From the NCBI GenBank assembly GCA_032871835.1, contig CM065297.1, forward strand, positions 15,270,098 to 15,334,097: a DNA stretch of 64,000 bases. Direction: 5' to 3'. This stretch comes from Dipteronia dyeriana (Eukaryota > Streptophyta > Magnoliopsida > Sapindales > Sapindaceae). The notes beneath the pieces were generated by a model that was given only the letters and a program-made list of their open reading frames with translations, was not told the DNA's origin and did no database searches. The translations under genes were made by a program, and so were the position numbers. Within the stretch, counting starts at the first letter, position 1, and each line of letters begins with the position of its first letter. Shown here piece by piece: positions 42,559-54,914 of this stretch.

Positions 42559-44500
42559 TTAGGCAGAGGGAAGTTGACCATGTGGTAGGATAGCCATAAA
42601 TTCTGGCGGGAAGGTTGGAGGTGGTGGGACAACAGGGGGAGTTGTGGAGGATGAGGCTTGTGAGGATATCATGTAAATCAAGGGGATGAGACCAACACGG
42701 GAGATCAGGGTGATGGAGTGAGGCCTTGAAAGCATATATGGGATGATGTTGTGGTGTCCCTTTATGTGTTTGACTGAAAAGTCATATCTGGAGAACCAAT
42801 CCTTAAGTCTTAGGAGCTGAGGATTTTGAGGAAGCTTGTTGTGGAATTCAAAGACCTTCGAAAAAGATGAGTTATCCATTTCAACGATGAAGTCCTTGGT
42901 TCTGAGATAGAAATCAAACTTAGAGATTTCATATTTTACAGCAAGTATCTCTTTGTAAATGGTGTGGTAGTGTTTCTGGGCATCTTTGAACTGTCTTCTG
43001 GCATGGCAACAGTAGTGGCGATTTTCATTGGATTCTTCAAAGAGGACGGCCCCCCAGAAGTGGTCAATGGCATCAGTCTGTAGGATGAGCTGTCCCGAAG
43101 AAGGGATATGCAAAGAGAGAGGTTTCTGGGAGACATTCTTTAAGTGGGCCACTGCCTCTGAGTGGGAGGTATCCCATGGAGGGGGATCCTTCTTGAGGAG
43201 TTTGGACAAGCTTGTAGTGTAATGGCTCGCTTGTGGGATAAAGTCTCTGATGTAGTTGACAATGCCAAGGAATTGTTAAACCTGTTTTTGTGAAAGATTC
43301 GAATATGGGAAGGCAATGAGCTATCTTGCCAGATGAGGTCCAGGGACATAGGACCCATCTTTAATTCTCATGCCAAAGAACTCAATCTCAGTAACACTAA
43401 TCGAGCTCTTTTTATCAGATAGCATGATTCCATATTTGTCATGTGAAAAAAGCAGGATGTCGTCGATGTATAACAGGGTCGTATGGAGGATTGGACGGAA
43501 AATCCTGGTAATGGCCTTTTGGAAAAGTGAAGGGGCTGTTTTTAAACCAAAAGGTAAGACTGTCCATTGGTACTGGGCATTCGGGAGGCAGAAAGCCGTC
43601 TTGGGTCTGTCATCAGGGTGGATACCGATTTGCCAGAAGGCTCCTTTCAAGTCAAACTTGGAGAAAACAGTGGCTTTAAGAATTTGGAAAAATAACGAAT
43701 TGGCTTTAGGAAATGGGAACTTGTCGTCTAGAAGGAAGAGGTTGAGAGGCTTGTAATCAATTAGGAGCCTTTTCTTTCCTCGGAGTTGTTTTGACCTTTT
43801 CTCAAAGCAAAAGGCTTGGCAGGCCCATGGAGAAGAGGTAGGCTCTATTAGGCCTTGTCTGAGGAGCTCGTCACATTCTTCAGTTTCCAGGGATAGGTTA
43901 GAGGGGGACATTCCCCGAGTGAGTTGCTTTCGTTGGGTTAACATCTTCATTGAGTTTGAAAGGGAGACAAATGAAGAAGTCAGGGTTTTTCCACAGTGGG
44001 TGTAGATGTTTGAAGTCTGCATAGCTGTCGGTGCAAAATTGTAGGAGCTTTTCTTGAGTTTGCTGGAAAACTGGATTGATAACTGAAAAGGGGAAAATCT
44101 TGGGGATGTCAATGAAAGGTTTGAACTCCCTTTTATAGCGGATTTCATTCGGAAGGATCCTGATGGCTATGGATTTGCTGTAGATGTCCCATCCGACGAG
44201 GATGTATTTGTCTGGAAGAGATGTTCCAATGACCTGAGTCCAAAGGGTGAACGAAGGGAAAAACTGTATGCCAACTTTGTGCTTGGAGATCAGGTAAGTA
44301 TTAAAAATGTGTCCATCTGCTGCTAGAAATTCATTTTTTTCTTATTTCCAGGCATCAGAAGAAAGGACGTTAGGATTCATCATCGAGGAATGTGCTCCTG
44401 TATCAAAATAGGCAATGACATGGACCAGCTTGGAATATTTTGTTGTTAGAATCTGGATTTTGACCTGTGGGCTTGTACTACCATTGCTGGTGGCCTGGTA
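42559..44500 (-). pseudogene. Caulimovirid protease, reverse transcriptase and RNase H region
   Basis: Minus strand: an aspartic protease motif DTGA near 44405-44395; a reverse transcriptase frame (44148-43321) with the catalytic YIDD box at about 43480, preceded by a FDLKGAFWQIGIHP block; and an RNase H frame (43209-42559) with a QTDA motif and a downstream acidic set. The frame changes between protease and RT (stop near 44340) and between RT and RNase H (near 43270-43320). These domains convert pregenomic RNA to DNA in the virus family; the copy is non-functional. Confidence 0.88.
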
Positions 44501-44586
44501 GACCTCTGAAGGGGAACCATGATCTGTATATCCTGTCTGTTATGAGGAAGTGATGAAGTCGTCTGAATCTTGGACCATAAAAGAGG

Positions 44587-46164
44587 TTAACTGGTTAACA
44601 TCTTCTTGTTCTGAGAAGAAAGACTCAATATCTGCATCTGAGGGGATTTCATTAGCAACATGTCTAAGCTGTTGAATGGGCTTAGCGGATTTTGCTCTTT
44701 TATTAGGGCATTGCTTGGCATAGTGTCCCTCTTGTCCGCAGGCAAAACACTTGTTGGACTTATTCCATGATCTCCTGGTCTTCTTCTTATAGTATTTGTA
44801 TTTCCTATTCCTCCTGGGGTTGAGGAATTCTTTTCTTTTCGGGGTTGGTTTCTGGTAGGTCGTCTTCTGTAGGACCTGTTTGTTCTGCAGTTGCAGTGTT
44901 CAGTGGAGTTGCATTTAAGATGGTAGGTGAGAGGATATTTGCAGTGCCTATCATATTTTCTACCTTCTCTGATCATCTTTGCAAAAAATCTTTGGGTAGC
45001 ACAGGGTTTGTCTAATGCAATGTGGGTATACATGTGGATTTCTCCTAGAGTAATGTCTCGTAGGCTTTTGCCTGAGAATTCAATTAATCTTTGGAGTTCT
45101 CCTTGAAGCACTGTAGGAAAAGAGTTCATGTACACATGTCTCAAGGTTTCATCGTTGATTCCGCCGAGTGTATGGTATCTGAAAGACATGCGCATGTAAT
45201 GGTAATCTATGTCTCTTTTGTCTAATGAGCAGACTCACATTTCGAAGAATTCTTGCCTGGTTTTTTTGTAGAATTGGGAGGCATCTCTGAGGAATTCTCG
45301 GAAGACTATTCCCATTGCTAGAGAGACAGATCCACATCGAACCAATTGAAGTTGTCTGTATTCTCCAAGGGCTTGGTACCAGTCTCTGAGAGATCCAGTG
45401 AACCTGGAGACGAATTCTCTCAAGATGGATTATGTGTCGTTATCCCGTTTTGCTGTCTGCAGGTCGAGCCAGACGCTCATTTCTGACATCCTTTTTCTCC
45501 ATTGCAGGGGAGCTAGGTCGTCAAAATTAAACCATGGGCCGTTTGTAGCTTTTTGAGGTGGTGCCTGGTTTCTGGGCCTTTGGTCAGGTGGTTCATCGAC
45601 CATAGGAGCTGGTTCCTCAGAGGTTTCATCTGAAGATTCAGATGTGTCAACTGTCTGAGTGGATGGTTGAGAGTCAGCTCTGGTGGCTAAGTAGATCTGA
45701 CTGAGATTTGGAACTGCATCTGGGTCTGAGTAATTCGCATGATCCGAGGAATGTGAAGAGTTTGAGGAATCTGGGGAATACGTTTCCCACGAAGAGGGGG
45801 AATCATAAGAGGATTCTGTGGGTTCTATAGGATTGTCAGAGGTTCCTGAAGGGGAAAACTGACGGAAAGACTTATAAAAAGCATGCTTTCGGTGATCTGG
45901 TGGTGAATGCTTGTGAGTGCCTGGTGCCTTCTTTTTCCGAGGAGATGTTCTTTTTGTCTTGCTAGAGGATGGTTGTTCCAGATGAGTGGATAGAGGTTGG
46001 TATTTTCTGAAAAGATCTCTTGTTGATTTGAAAAACTGGTTGTGGTCAGGGGGCCTGGAAGGAGAAGGTGGCGACTGAGTAGGGAAAATTAAGGATGGAG
46101 AGTAGGGATGTGGCCTTGGGATATAAGATGTGCTAGTGAAGTGGTCTCGAGTTATCTGGTCCAA
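44587..46164 (-). pseudogene. Caulimovirid coat protein region
   Basis: Minus-strand frames 46164-45430 (Ser/Pro-rich acidic leader, then a Trp-rich capsid start), 45423-45235 and 45195-44587 form one coat gene broken by shifts. A zinc knuckle CFACGQEGHYAKQC lies at about 44752-44700 in a third frame, with a basic Arg-rich stretch just before it, the usual arrangement of a caulimovirid coat protein. All Cys/His ligands are kept. Confidence 0.8.
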
Positions 46165-46224
46165 CTGGTCTTTGAGTTGTCTGATTTCTCTTTCTTTGTT
46201 GTCGAATTCAGGGCCAAAATATCC

Positions 46225-46569
46225 TTAGTTGATGTACTGGTGAAGATCAACATCTAACCTGGAAACCCTCGACTGTAAATCTGTATACATGTTGCGCAGA
46301 GTTGAATCGAGATGTTGGAGTTGGTGATCGTGTTGGGAAACATGATGTGAAACTTGGTCAATCTTTTGGTCGATAGAGTGAAGAACTCTATTCTGGACAG
46401 TGGCATTACGAGTGTGCCAATTGAGGACTTGTTCAGCCTGAGAGGGCTGCTTGAGGGATCCGTCAGGTAAGACCTCAGTAGATTGGATGAATGGTCTGGA
46501 AAATAAATTCCTTTCTGGGTTTGAAGAGGATTCTAAAAGTGGAAAATCCTTATCATAACTGGAGGCCAT
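46225..46569 (-). CDS. Caulimovirid coiled-coil ORF
   Basis: 114 codons from ATG 46569. The second half has a heptad pattern with hydrophobic residues (VLHSIDQKIDQVSHHV), so a coiled coil is likely. Position between movement and coat genes resembles virion-associated or structural accessory proteins of the family. It ends one frame step before the coat frame and might be its N-terminal part in the live virus. Confidence 0.5.
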   Translation of the reverse strand: MASSYDKDFPLLESSSNPERNLFSRPFIQSTEVLPDGSLKQPSQAEQVLNWHTRNATVQNRVLHSIDQKIDQVSHHVSQHDHQLQHLDSTLRNMYTDLQSRVSRLDVDLHQYIN

Positions 46570-46605
46570 GAAACAAGGAATGAGAGCCGGAGTAGGAGAC
46601 AGTAT

Positions 46606-46950
46606 TTATTCTGTTGGCTCATCCAAAAGTAATCCTTCATCTTTTAAGATTTGGAGAGCTCTATCATAGATAGAGAGAGAGAGAGGCTTGTTTTTTATTG
46701 GTTGTAAACCAATCCAAGGACTCTGAGGGTCCTTAGGGTCTCGACGAGAGTGAATGGGTTTACAAGGTGATCTCACAGGTTTGTAACAAGCTCTACATTC
46801 AGAGTCAGAGTCGCACATTTCTGGGTCAACATCCCATATGAAATGACCGTTGATCTTGTCTGTATAAATAGGAGTTCCATCGGGTTCAAAGCGATGGATC
46901 GGAATTTCTTTTTCAGTTGTGACAAGCCTGATCATGAGGACTTGGAACAC
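46606..46950 (-). CDS. Caulimovirid small ORF between movement and coiled-coil ORFs
   Basis: 114 codons. It contains a CDSDSECRACYK segment with three Cys and a basic/Pro stretch. No function assigned; it may be a downstream part of the movement-protein polyprotein, since it starts just after that frame ends. Confidence 0.4.
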   Translation of the reverse strand: MFQVLMIRLVTTEKEIPIHRFEPDGTPIYTDKINGHFIWDVDPEMCDSDSECRACYKPVRSPCKPIHSRRDPKDPQSPWIGLQPIKNKPLSLSIYDRALQILKDEGLLLDEPTE

Positions 46951-46971
46951 ATGAGGAGCACTGGGTGATGT

Positions 46972-47928
46972 TTATGTGGCAGGGGTGCTGGTTACTTGGG
47001 TCGCAGAAGTGCCAATTTGCTCATAAGTAGTCTGGATGGAACCATCGGCTAACTTGATGAACTTGGTGTCTGTGGCGACAACAGGAGTGATATTTTGAAA
47101 AGCCTTCTCATAGTTAGTGATCCACTTGAGAGGCATGCTTTTTGTGAGCTTTTCTCTGGGCAGCTGCTTAGGAATCTGGATGATAGTGGGGACTTCATCT
47201 TCTCTTTCAGCTTTTATGAAGATGGTATCTCCAGTATGTCCAGAGATGGGAAGATCAAAAGCATGATCTTGGAGCCTGTAAGCAATCCGGTGGTGCAGTG
47301 TTGCCATATAGGACTTTGGCATCATAGAAGCTCCTACTATTTAAAGTTGAATTTTGAGACAGTTGTGAAGATTCAAATCCCTGATAGGGATGTTGAAATT
47401 GGGATAGTAGGTGAGCGAAATGCTTCCTGCATGAAGAGTTGATAGGCACGTTCCAATGATTGCATGTTCGTATTGTTTGTAGATCGTGTTGAGAAGGGCA
47501 ATCCTGGCCGTGACTGGTAATCCTTTCCTACCATGTAGGGTAAGGATTATCCTTATGGCTCCGATGTGCAGATGAGAGTAACCTTCTTTGATCCATTGAT
47601 CGATTAGGGGTTGACCAATTTCTAGGTCAACATATTGTTCAGTTGCGGAGGCTGAGATCAGGCAATTATCCAAAGCAGTGGATTGGACGTACTCCTTTAT
47701 CGGAGGAGAACGATGTTGAACTAGAGCAGTGACTCTCCTAGAGAGTGATCTACTGTGTTTAAACACAGTATAAGGGTTTAACAGAGGGAGAGCTGTTTCA
47801 GTGATCTGTGCGGATTCTGGGATATGGGTATATTCAACGAGATTCTGGATTTTGCTTGTTTGAGTTTGTCGGATGGAAATAGCAGAAGAAAGCCTAGATG
47901 GAGTGTTACCAGTCGTGTTGTTTTCCAT
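46972..47928 (-). pseudogene. Caulimovirid movement protein (30K-type)
   Basis: The frame from ATG 47928 to 47341 carries the conserved core with GAIRIILTLHGRKGLP and SLTYYPNFN segments, typical of the 30K-like movement proteins of this family. The C-terminal part continues in another frame (47325-46972), so there is a shift near 47340. The virus protein widens plasmodesmata for cell-to-cell spread; this copy is broken. Confidence 0.8.
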
Positions 47929-47989
47929 TTGTTTTTTGAATTCCCTTTCTTCGTCTAGTTTATATCTATCACTATGATTCTTCCTGCCT

Positions 47990-48048
47990 GAAAACTATAT
48001 AAATATATAATATTTGATATTATATATATATATATATAACATTATAAA

Positions 48049-48083
<35 letters not shown>

Positions 48084-48205
48084 TACTATATATAGTATTA
48101 ATATATATACTATAATATTATATATATTATTACATATATATTATATATTAATATTTTTTATTATATATAATAATATATAATAATTATTTTATAATATTAA
48201 TTGTA

Positions 48206-48247
<42 letters not shown>

Positions 48248-48250
48248 TAT
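47990..48250. repeat. AT-rich tract at the right virus border
   Basis: (TA)n runs at about 48047-48080 and 48212-48243 with AT-only sequence between. Mirrors the tract at 41150-41284. Confidence 0.85.
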
Positions 48251-48639
48251 TGTATGAATGCTTTCAGTTATAGTTGGAAATAAATTATTCTGGAATATAT
48301 ATATAGGGGCACTTTGGTCATTTAAAAATCTTGTCCTGTCTTATCCTAGCCATATGAAACGCATAATAGAACTAAATGAAACAAAATGAAAAACAAAATA
48401 AAAAACAAAATGATTTTTTTTTATATAAAAAAAGTGAAAAACAAAAACGAAAAACAAGTATTTTGTATTTTTCAAATCTTTCACTTTTAACACTGGTATT
48501 GTTTTTCATTTTGTTTTCGCTTTTCGAAAATAAAATGAAAAACGGTTAACGAATGCATTTTTGAAATCGTTTTTGAAAAATAAAAACGAAAACGGACTGA
48601 AAAACAGCTGCAGGACTGGGCCTAAGGTTTTGAGTTTCT

Positions 48640-49290
48640 TTTTTAATTAGATCGAGCTTTTTTGAAAGAGATCGAGCTTTTTTGAAAGGGATCGAGCTTT
48701 TTTGAAAGGGATCGAGCTTTTTTGAAAAGAAATCGAGCTTTTTTCAATAGGGTCAAGCTTTGTTTTCATTGGATCGAGCTTTTTCATCATGACATCGAGC
48801 TTTTTTTAAATAAGATAGAGCTTTTCTTACATAGGATCGAGCTTTTTTGTTATGGGATCGACCTTTTTTCTGTTGAACTTTTTTGTATATGAGTCGAGCT
48901 TTTTTTTTTGTGAAAATTAGGTTTTGATGGGTCGAGTTTTTTTTATAAGGGTTCAAGCGTTTTTTGAAAGGGATCGAGTTTTTTTTACATTGGATCGAGT
49001 TTTTTCATCATGGGATCGAGCTTTTTTTACTTAGGATCGAGCTTTTTTGTTATGGGATTAAGCATTTTTTTCATAGGATCGAGCATTTTTTTCATAGGAT
49101 CGAGCTTTTTTGTCCTTGGATCGAGCTTTTTTGCCCTTGGATCGAGCTTTTTTCTTATAGGACCGAGCTTTTTTATAATTGGATCATGCATTTTTGTCAT
49201 AGGATCGAGTTTTTTTTTAAAGGGTCGAGCTTATTTCTCCTGGGATCGAGCATATTTTTTTTAGGGCCAAGCTGTTTTTACATTGGATCG
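48640..49290 (+). repeat. GATCGAGC-T-tract array, left side of MULE-2
   Basis: About 30 units. The stretch near 49075-49175 has nearly exact 21-bp units (GGATCGAGCTTTTTTGTCCTT and variants). Because 21 is divisible by three, long frames with a GSSFFxx-like heptapeptide arise; I do not take them as genes. It lies in the predicted 5' intron before ATG 49356. Confidence 0.93.
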
Positions 49291-49355
49291 AGACTTATAA
49301 TTTTGGTTACGATATTTTTTCTGTTTAATGATGTTGTATTTATGTTACATTGCAG

Positions 49356-51898
49356 ATGAGAAATAGGTTGAGGGATTTGCTTAAAACTCCAGAAGAAGAC
49401 TGGTACGAGGGCAAATTGACTCGACACAACCATTTTGATGCCCTTGCCCATATAGACGACGCGCTGAATCGGGTCCCTGTAGAATTTGCAGATGAAGATC
49501 GGTGTGGGTTCATGGCGTCATGTTTCGGGCATTTCCTGACGATTCTTCGATAGATGAAGTTTTCTGATGGTATTATCAATCAGTTGCTTTTGAGGGAGCT
49601 GCATCATAACGGCCCAACAGATGAGATGCAGTTCATGTTAGGGAACCAGTAGGTGAAGTTTTCGAATGTGGAATTTTTCCTGATCATCGGATTACGGTTT
49701 GGAGTTGTACCAAACACGACCAAGTATGCAGCAGTGGAGAATGGCAAACATCAGCGGTACTTTCCTAGAGCCGATGAGGTCTCATTAAAGGAGATAAGGG
49801 GTGTTGTCACCGTCGTAGAGTTTGGAGAGGCGTACGGTGCTGTCAAGCTCTGCCTCATATATATGCTGAACTGGATACTGATGGGGTGGATGAGAGATTC
49901 AAGATTCCAGTTTGGAAGTTTCGGCTGGTTGAGGATCTCGATGCGTTCGACGTGTTCCCATGGGGTGCCCACGTATATAGGCATTCTATTTACTCATTCA
50001 AACATGCGCTTGACGAGCGGTTCGAGCGACGCCAACAGGAAAAGGACGCTGACATACACACGGTAAAGACCTACAACATCTACGGTCTATCTCATGCCCT
50101 ATTGGTAAGAACTTTGAATTACAAGTTGAACTTTATTGGTGTTGTCCTCAATGTTATGGTTAGTTATCGTACTTATCTTTGATGCAGATATTTACTTTCG
50201 AGGTGATCCCTTATTTGGGGAAAGAGTTCGGTGCTCGGAGGGGTTACAGATCTGACTCCCCGTATTTTGAAGTGGGAGTTGACCAAACAACCGAGAGGAA
50301 AGAAGCTGGCAAAGATTTTCAAAGCCAGTGTATGTATTTAATTTGTTAATGTTTATATTAGTTAGTATTTGTACAATTATATTGTTCTAACTAATATTTC
50401 AGATGTTTGTGAGGAAGGAACTAGTGCCCACACCAGCAGAGAGACAGACACTGTACTATGCCAGGCTAAACGATGGGGGGCCTGTATGTAGAGAAAGATA
50501 GGCTTGATATGCCGCCTCTGGTCCCTGATCAGACTACCTTTGGCGGGAACAGTGGTACAGAGGGTAAGGGTTTGATAGACTGGACCAACGACAATGAGGG
50601 ATCTGATCCTGCTGTTGGGGGTTTAAGGCCTAGTGACAGTGAGGGATATGAGATAAACCCTCAACGAGAAAGGCATAGGAATAGGCATAGGCAGGTTCGG
50701 TTTACCACCCCTGGACATGGTACATCTACAGGGGATTCCCATGGGGGCATTGGACGTGATGGAGAGGTAAGTTGAAAACAAAGTTTAGTGTTTTTTATTA
50801 ACAAGTGTTGATATTTTTGTACTAACAATATAGACATGATTTCAAGCTCCGTGGGCAGATTTGTTGAACAATGTGCGTGAAGCCCTATGGAAGAGTGATA
50901 AGGATCGACAACGTCAACACTTGGAGTTTGTGGATATGATCCGGAAGAGTGATGAGGATCGTCAGTAACAACACTGAGTGTTACTAGATATGATCCGGGG
51001 GCTTCAGGGGTCGACCATGCGTACACACCAGGATGACCCCCCACCTTCTGATCCAGACTTTAGTCCTGGAGACTGAACTGATAGGTATACGGGGGACAGA
51101 CAGAACTGGTGGACATAGTCAGGACTCACCTACCGGGGAGGGGGTAGGTCTGGAGAGTCAACCTCAGTCGCATACCAGCAATAGTAGGCTTGCTACACGT
51201 ACTACAGTTCGGTCGGACCTTCCAGTTGTCCTATCTGGGTCCACCCAGCCTCAGTGGTCCCCCCCACCACCCAGCATATCGATTCAGCCACAGCGGTCCC
51301 CTTTCCCACCTAACACGTCGGCATCGGCTCAGCGGTCCCCTCCCCCACCCAGCACGTCGAATATCTTGACCTAACACCGTATGCATACTATTACAGGTCC
51401 TGATTCCGTGCAACGTTGGGGGCCAACATCGGCTGGTGGTGACCGTCGACCTTATTTTCGGGAAGATTGAGATATTTGACCCCTGGAGACAGGAAGTCCC
51501 TCATTATATCAGGAAGCAGCAGGTCCGGCCATTTACGGTGGTTTTTACCATCCATGTTGAATGACGCGAGGTTCCACACTGCACGACGAGGTGGTCGTCG
51601 ACCGTTCCTTAAGGAAAATAAGCCATTCTTGGTCAGCGTGGTCTCTACTTCTACAGTCCCCCAACAAAAAAAAATCTTAAGACATTCTATTTCATTCACG
51701 TGCTTAGATATTATTTAAAAAAAATTTGTAACGGTTTTTAATGTGTCCAATTGCAAAGGTAACTGTGGTCCCCAAACTTTGAGACTTATCAAGTACTTAC
51801 TGGCCGGTCGAAGACCTTTTGATTGGTCAGAGGACGACATGGGGATCATTTGAGAGAAAATGGTTGTAGAGATTTTTTGTAACTCCAGACCCGCCTAG
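49356..51898 (+). pseudogene. MULE-2 DUF1985 / Ulp1-like (C48) protease gene
   Basis: Starts MRNRLRDLLKTPEEDW, keeping the frame that MULE-1 has lost at its 15th codon, then the DUF1985 blocks ASCFGHFL, LLLRELHHNGP and YMLNWIL. Stops near 49551 and 49650 and shifts near 49890 break it. The C48 part keeps the His (QHRLVV, with the next Trp changed to Arg), an Asp at IFDPWRQE, and NCGPQTLRLIKYLL around 51760-51800; stop 51896-51898. Between the Pro/Ser linker (ends about 51365) and the His exon (from about 51397) roughly 0.95 kb present in MULE-1 is missing. Confidence 0.78.
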
Positions 51899-52055
51899 TG
51901 ATTAGTTGTATATGTCCTACCATTTTTTATGTACAAAGACATTGTAATTCATTCATTAATATTAATTCATTCATTAATAAGTTATTATTGCAATTCCAAA
52001 TTATTACAATCTGAAACAATTTCAAATGTTTACAATGTGATCAAAACTTTGTCAT

Positions 52056-54813
52056 TCATTCCCTATTAGATTCAATGTTAGGGCACGTCTGTTTGTTGTG
52101 TCCAATTGAATGGCAAATGCTACATTTGCGACGGTATTCATCGGGAACACCTCTGCTTGGACCTTCGTTAATCATAGGTGGATTAGAACATCTTCTGGAA
52201 TTATGCCCTGGTTGTCCGTATCTTCTACACGATTGTGTAGTTGTCCTTTCCGAAGATGAGACATGGCGACCCGCTCTCTGGCGTCCTGCTTATCTCCTGG
52301 AGATTGAATTCAAAATCACCCTCTGAGAAATGTCAGATGACACAACCCAAGTGGAAGGATCTCCCACCTGCATAATAAGAACCGAGTACGCGTCAATAAG
52401 TGTCTGTCTCTTGTAGTAGTCTGAACACAAAGTTGTCAAATCCAAGTTTCACTTCCTGTAAAAAAACATTGAAAACGATGAGCTTCACATTTCAGCAATA
52501 ATCACCTCACAGTAAAACTTGAAAGTAATGTACCGTGCGGCCGCAAAAGCATGCGAACATGGAAAATGATCCATTTTGAATTTTTTGCAAGTACAAGTCT
52601 TCCAGGCTAAGTCACAGTCCACTGTTTTACAGACCGCTTGACCGAGAAAATATTTCAGTCTACTGGATTTACGGTCATAAACCACACTTCTCCACACGTT
52701 TTAAGAGCACAAGATGTGTTGCGTCGGTCAACTGATGAAGCATGGTTTGTGCAGCTCTATAGCGATCGTGATACCACCGTTGTAGCATATTCCTAATGAA
52801 CTCAGCCAGAGTCAACATAGGCAGTTGTCGTGCAAATTTTAGGCATGAGTTTATGCATTATGCAGCATTTGTTGTCATCACCCTGTACCTTCTTTCAGGA
52901 CAGTGTACACAGGACCACTTGTGTGGACCGGCATCAATTACATAATCATATGCATTATGGTGCAAGTTTCTTAACTCTTCCGTATACCGGTAATATTCAA
53001 ACTCAGTGTACGCGCGAGCTGCTTTATCCATTATTGCAGCAACATCCTTCCTATGAAATCGCTTCTTAATATTTTCAGCAAAGTGCCAGCAACATATGGT
53101 ATGGGTGACATAAGAGAACACTTTAGAAATCCCTGCTTCAATGCTTGCATGTTTATCGGAAATGAAAACTAGCTCATCAATATGACCTAGGACATCCTTC
53201 AAGCAATCCAAAAACCATTCCCATGAAAGGTTGTTTTCTGAGTCGTTGTACCCAAAAGCAATTGGATACACCTATTCGTTCCTATCTTGTGTTGTTGCAA
53301 CAAACATTGTACCCCGGAATCGTCCCTTCAAATGGGTACAATCAACGGCAATTACTGGATGCATACACGTTCGGAATCCTCTAAGTGAAGCACCAATCAA
53401 CATGAAAAAGTACAAAAATTTACCATCTTCGTCGCACTGTAAGTAAGTGATTGTACTGGGATTTTTTTGTTTCAAAACGTAACCAAATGATGGAAGCAGT
53501 TGGAAGATTTCCTCATGCGTTCCGTATGTCAGTGATAACGCATAATCGAGGGCAGCGTGTGCCTTACTATACATGATTTGGATTCCATACATTGATTTCG
53601 TGTAGGCGATTATGTCCTTCGGACGCATTAGTCGACCATCTTGTTGTTGAAGTCTAGGTACAATAACTTCTCCAATTATGACTGCACTAGCTTGTCGGTG
53701 GCGGTGGTGAATTTTCTCTAATGGACAAGTGTGTTCGTTGACAAAACTTTTTACTTGAAAGTATGTCATTTCATCTCTCCTCAATGCTCTTAACTTCCAC
53801 GTACATTTTCCATCCAACAAACTAGATGTAATGTTGTCTTATTTGACCTTTTCACCTTCCACTCGAAGTTCTACCGTATTGCAAAATGGCCTACTAGTCT
53901 CTTCAAATCCTTTTTCGTTGGAAAAATTGCTCTTTTTATATCATACTTGTAGGTTCATCTTCAACCAAGTTCCTGCTTCCACCCATACCAAACGAGTATG
54001 ATTCTACTCCTGGAATAACCCATGTTGTGGCATTATCAGAATCATCTGGAGTTACATTAGCCCGGACCTCGGAGGTCTTAGCTATATCTGGTGCACTGGA
54101 ACTAAATCTGTGTACATGTCTTACACGTCTTTCTATTTGGACAGGTTTTTCAAAGTCCTCATTGTCCTCTACATTTTCTACCGGATTGAAATTGCCCTCA
54201 TTATCCACCTCATGAATCAACCCAACATTCGGTGCTGTATTCTGCTCATTGTTGATGTCATTGTAGATCTCATTGTATTGGTGGTTGTACTGCTTACCAT
54301 TCATCTCAATTTGACAACCAAAGACATCGTCGAATTGAGGTCCAAGCATATTATCATGGCCGGCTACTTTCGGTGGGACAACACATATGTTTTCCCGACC
54401 ATCAATCCCACTTCTTTCTGTGAACAACCGGTTGCTTCCGCCTGACGATCAAAATTGTTGGGTGTTATCACGATGAGGAATATCTTCACCAATGACACAT
54501 CCTATTGGCCTCTCGATTAGACTAACACATACTTGAGGGATCACCCTATCTTCCCCTAGCATAAACTGAACATCATCATTGTTTCTTATGTACGACATGT
54601 AGTCCCAGGAACAATTGATAAAGATTGTAGATCAGCACTGTATTTGTTCTTATCAAACTTCACAATGGTTTGCACGATCGACACCAGTTCGTCGTAACTC
54701 AAATTCTTTGACACATACAGACATTGGTTATCGGAACCTAAATACCTCTGATTTTCGTCGGGTAATTGCTCTCATCGACCGTTGTAAGATATGACTATTC
54801 TCACCCTATCCAT
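52056..54813 (-). pseudogene. MULE-2 MuDR-type transposase gene
   Basis: Minus strand from ATG 54813 to stop 52056. Pieces: an acidic N-terminal part (54427-53936), MuDR domain end and MULE core (53820-53272, with CDEDGKFLYFFM and VIAVDCTHLKGRFRG), the second-Asp region (53271-52858, ELVFISDKHASI, CCWHFAENIKKRF), the SWIM finger CTCKKFKMDHFPCSH (52600-52545), and zinc-knuckle remnants (52330-52060). The usual VDGTH is VDCTH here. Stops or shifts separate the pieces. It is colinear with the MULE-1 gene. Confidence 0.83.
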
Positions 54814-54914
54814 TGTCCTGTCAAAATTATCATCAAAAACCATTATTAAGAAAATAATATTTAATATTAAATTTAATATTATAAACGATTAAACAAAAAT
54901 CAAAAGTGTAAGCG

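Larger units (their letters stand above)
41285..47930 (-). mobile_element. Endogenous caulimovirid (petuvirus/florendovirus-like), decayed
   Basis: Minus-strand order: movement protein, small ORF, coiled-coil ORF, coat protein with zinc knuckle, aspartic protease, reverse transcriptase, RNase H, one further ORF, polyadenylation signal/promoter region. This is a Caulimoviridae genome, about 6.6 kb. No integrase is present, as usual for the family. It is bordered on both sides by TA-rich tracts, a known integration setting for florendovirus-type sequences. Genus is inferred from movement-protein and reverse transcriptase resemblance. Frameshifts and stops in most genes make it a relic. Confidence 0.85.
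40859..48622. mobile_element. TIR element with GGCCCA(G)TCCTG ends, host of the pararetrovirus
   Basis: Left end GGCCCATCCTG and right end CAGGACTGGGCC are inverted with one indel, flanked by TAAG on both sides (40855-40858 and 48623-48626). Both ends continue into GTTTTTCAG...AAAACG-rich arms of about 150-250 bp. It sits in the array-bearing first intron of the MULE-2 protease gene. Apart from the viral insert it shows no gene, so it is a non-autonomous DNA element; superfamily unknown. Solo arms of the same family lie at 10755-11035. Confidence 0.65.

Noticed and set aside
41285..47930. Active or complete virus
   Set aside because: Multiple frameshifts and stops, one linear copy, and no recognisable tRNA-Met primer site found in the viral sequence.
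48964..49359. 131-codon frame with heptapeptide repeats in the MULE-2 array
   Set aside because: Follows from a 21-bp repeat being a multiple of three. Similar frames appear on both strands in other arrays, with no conservation of sequence between them.
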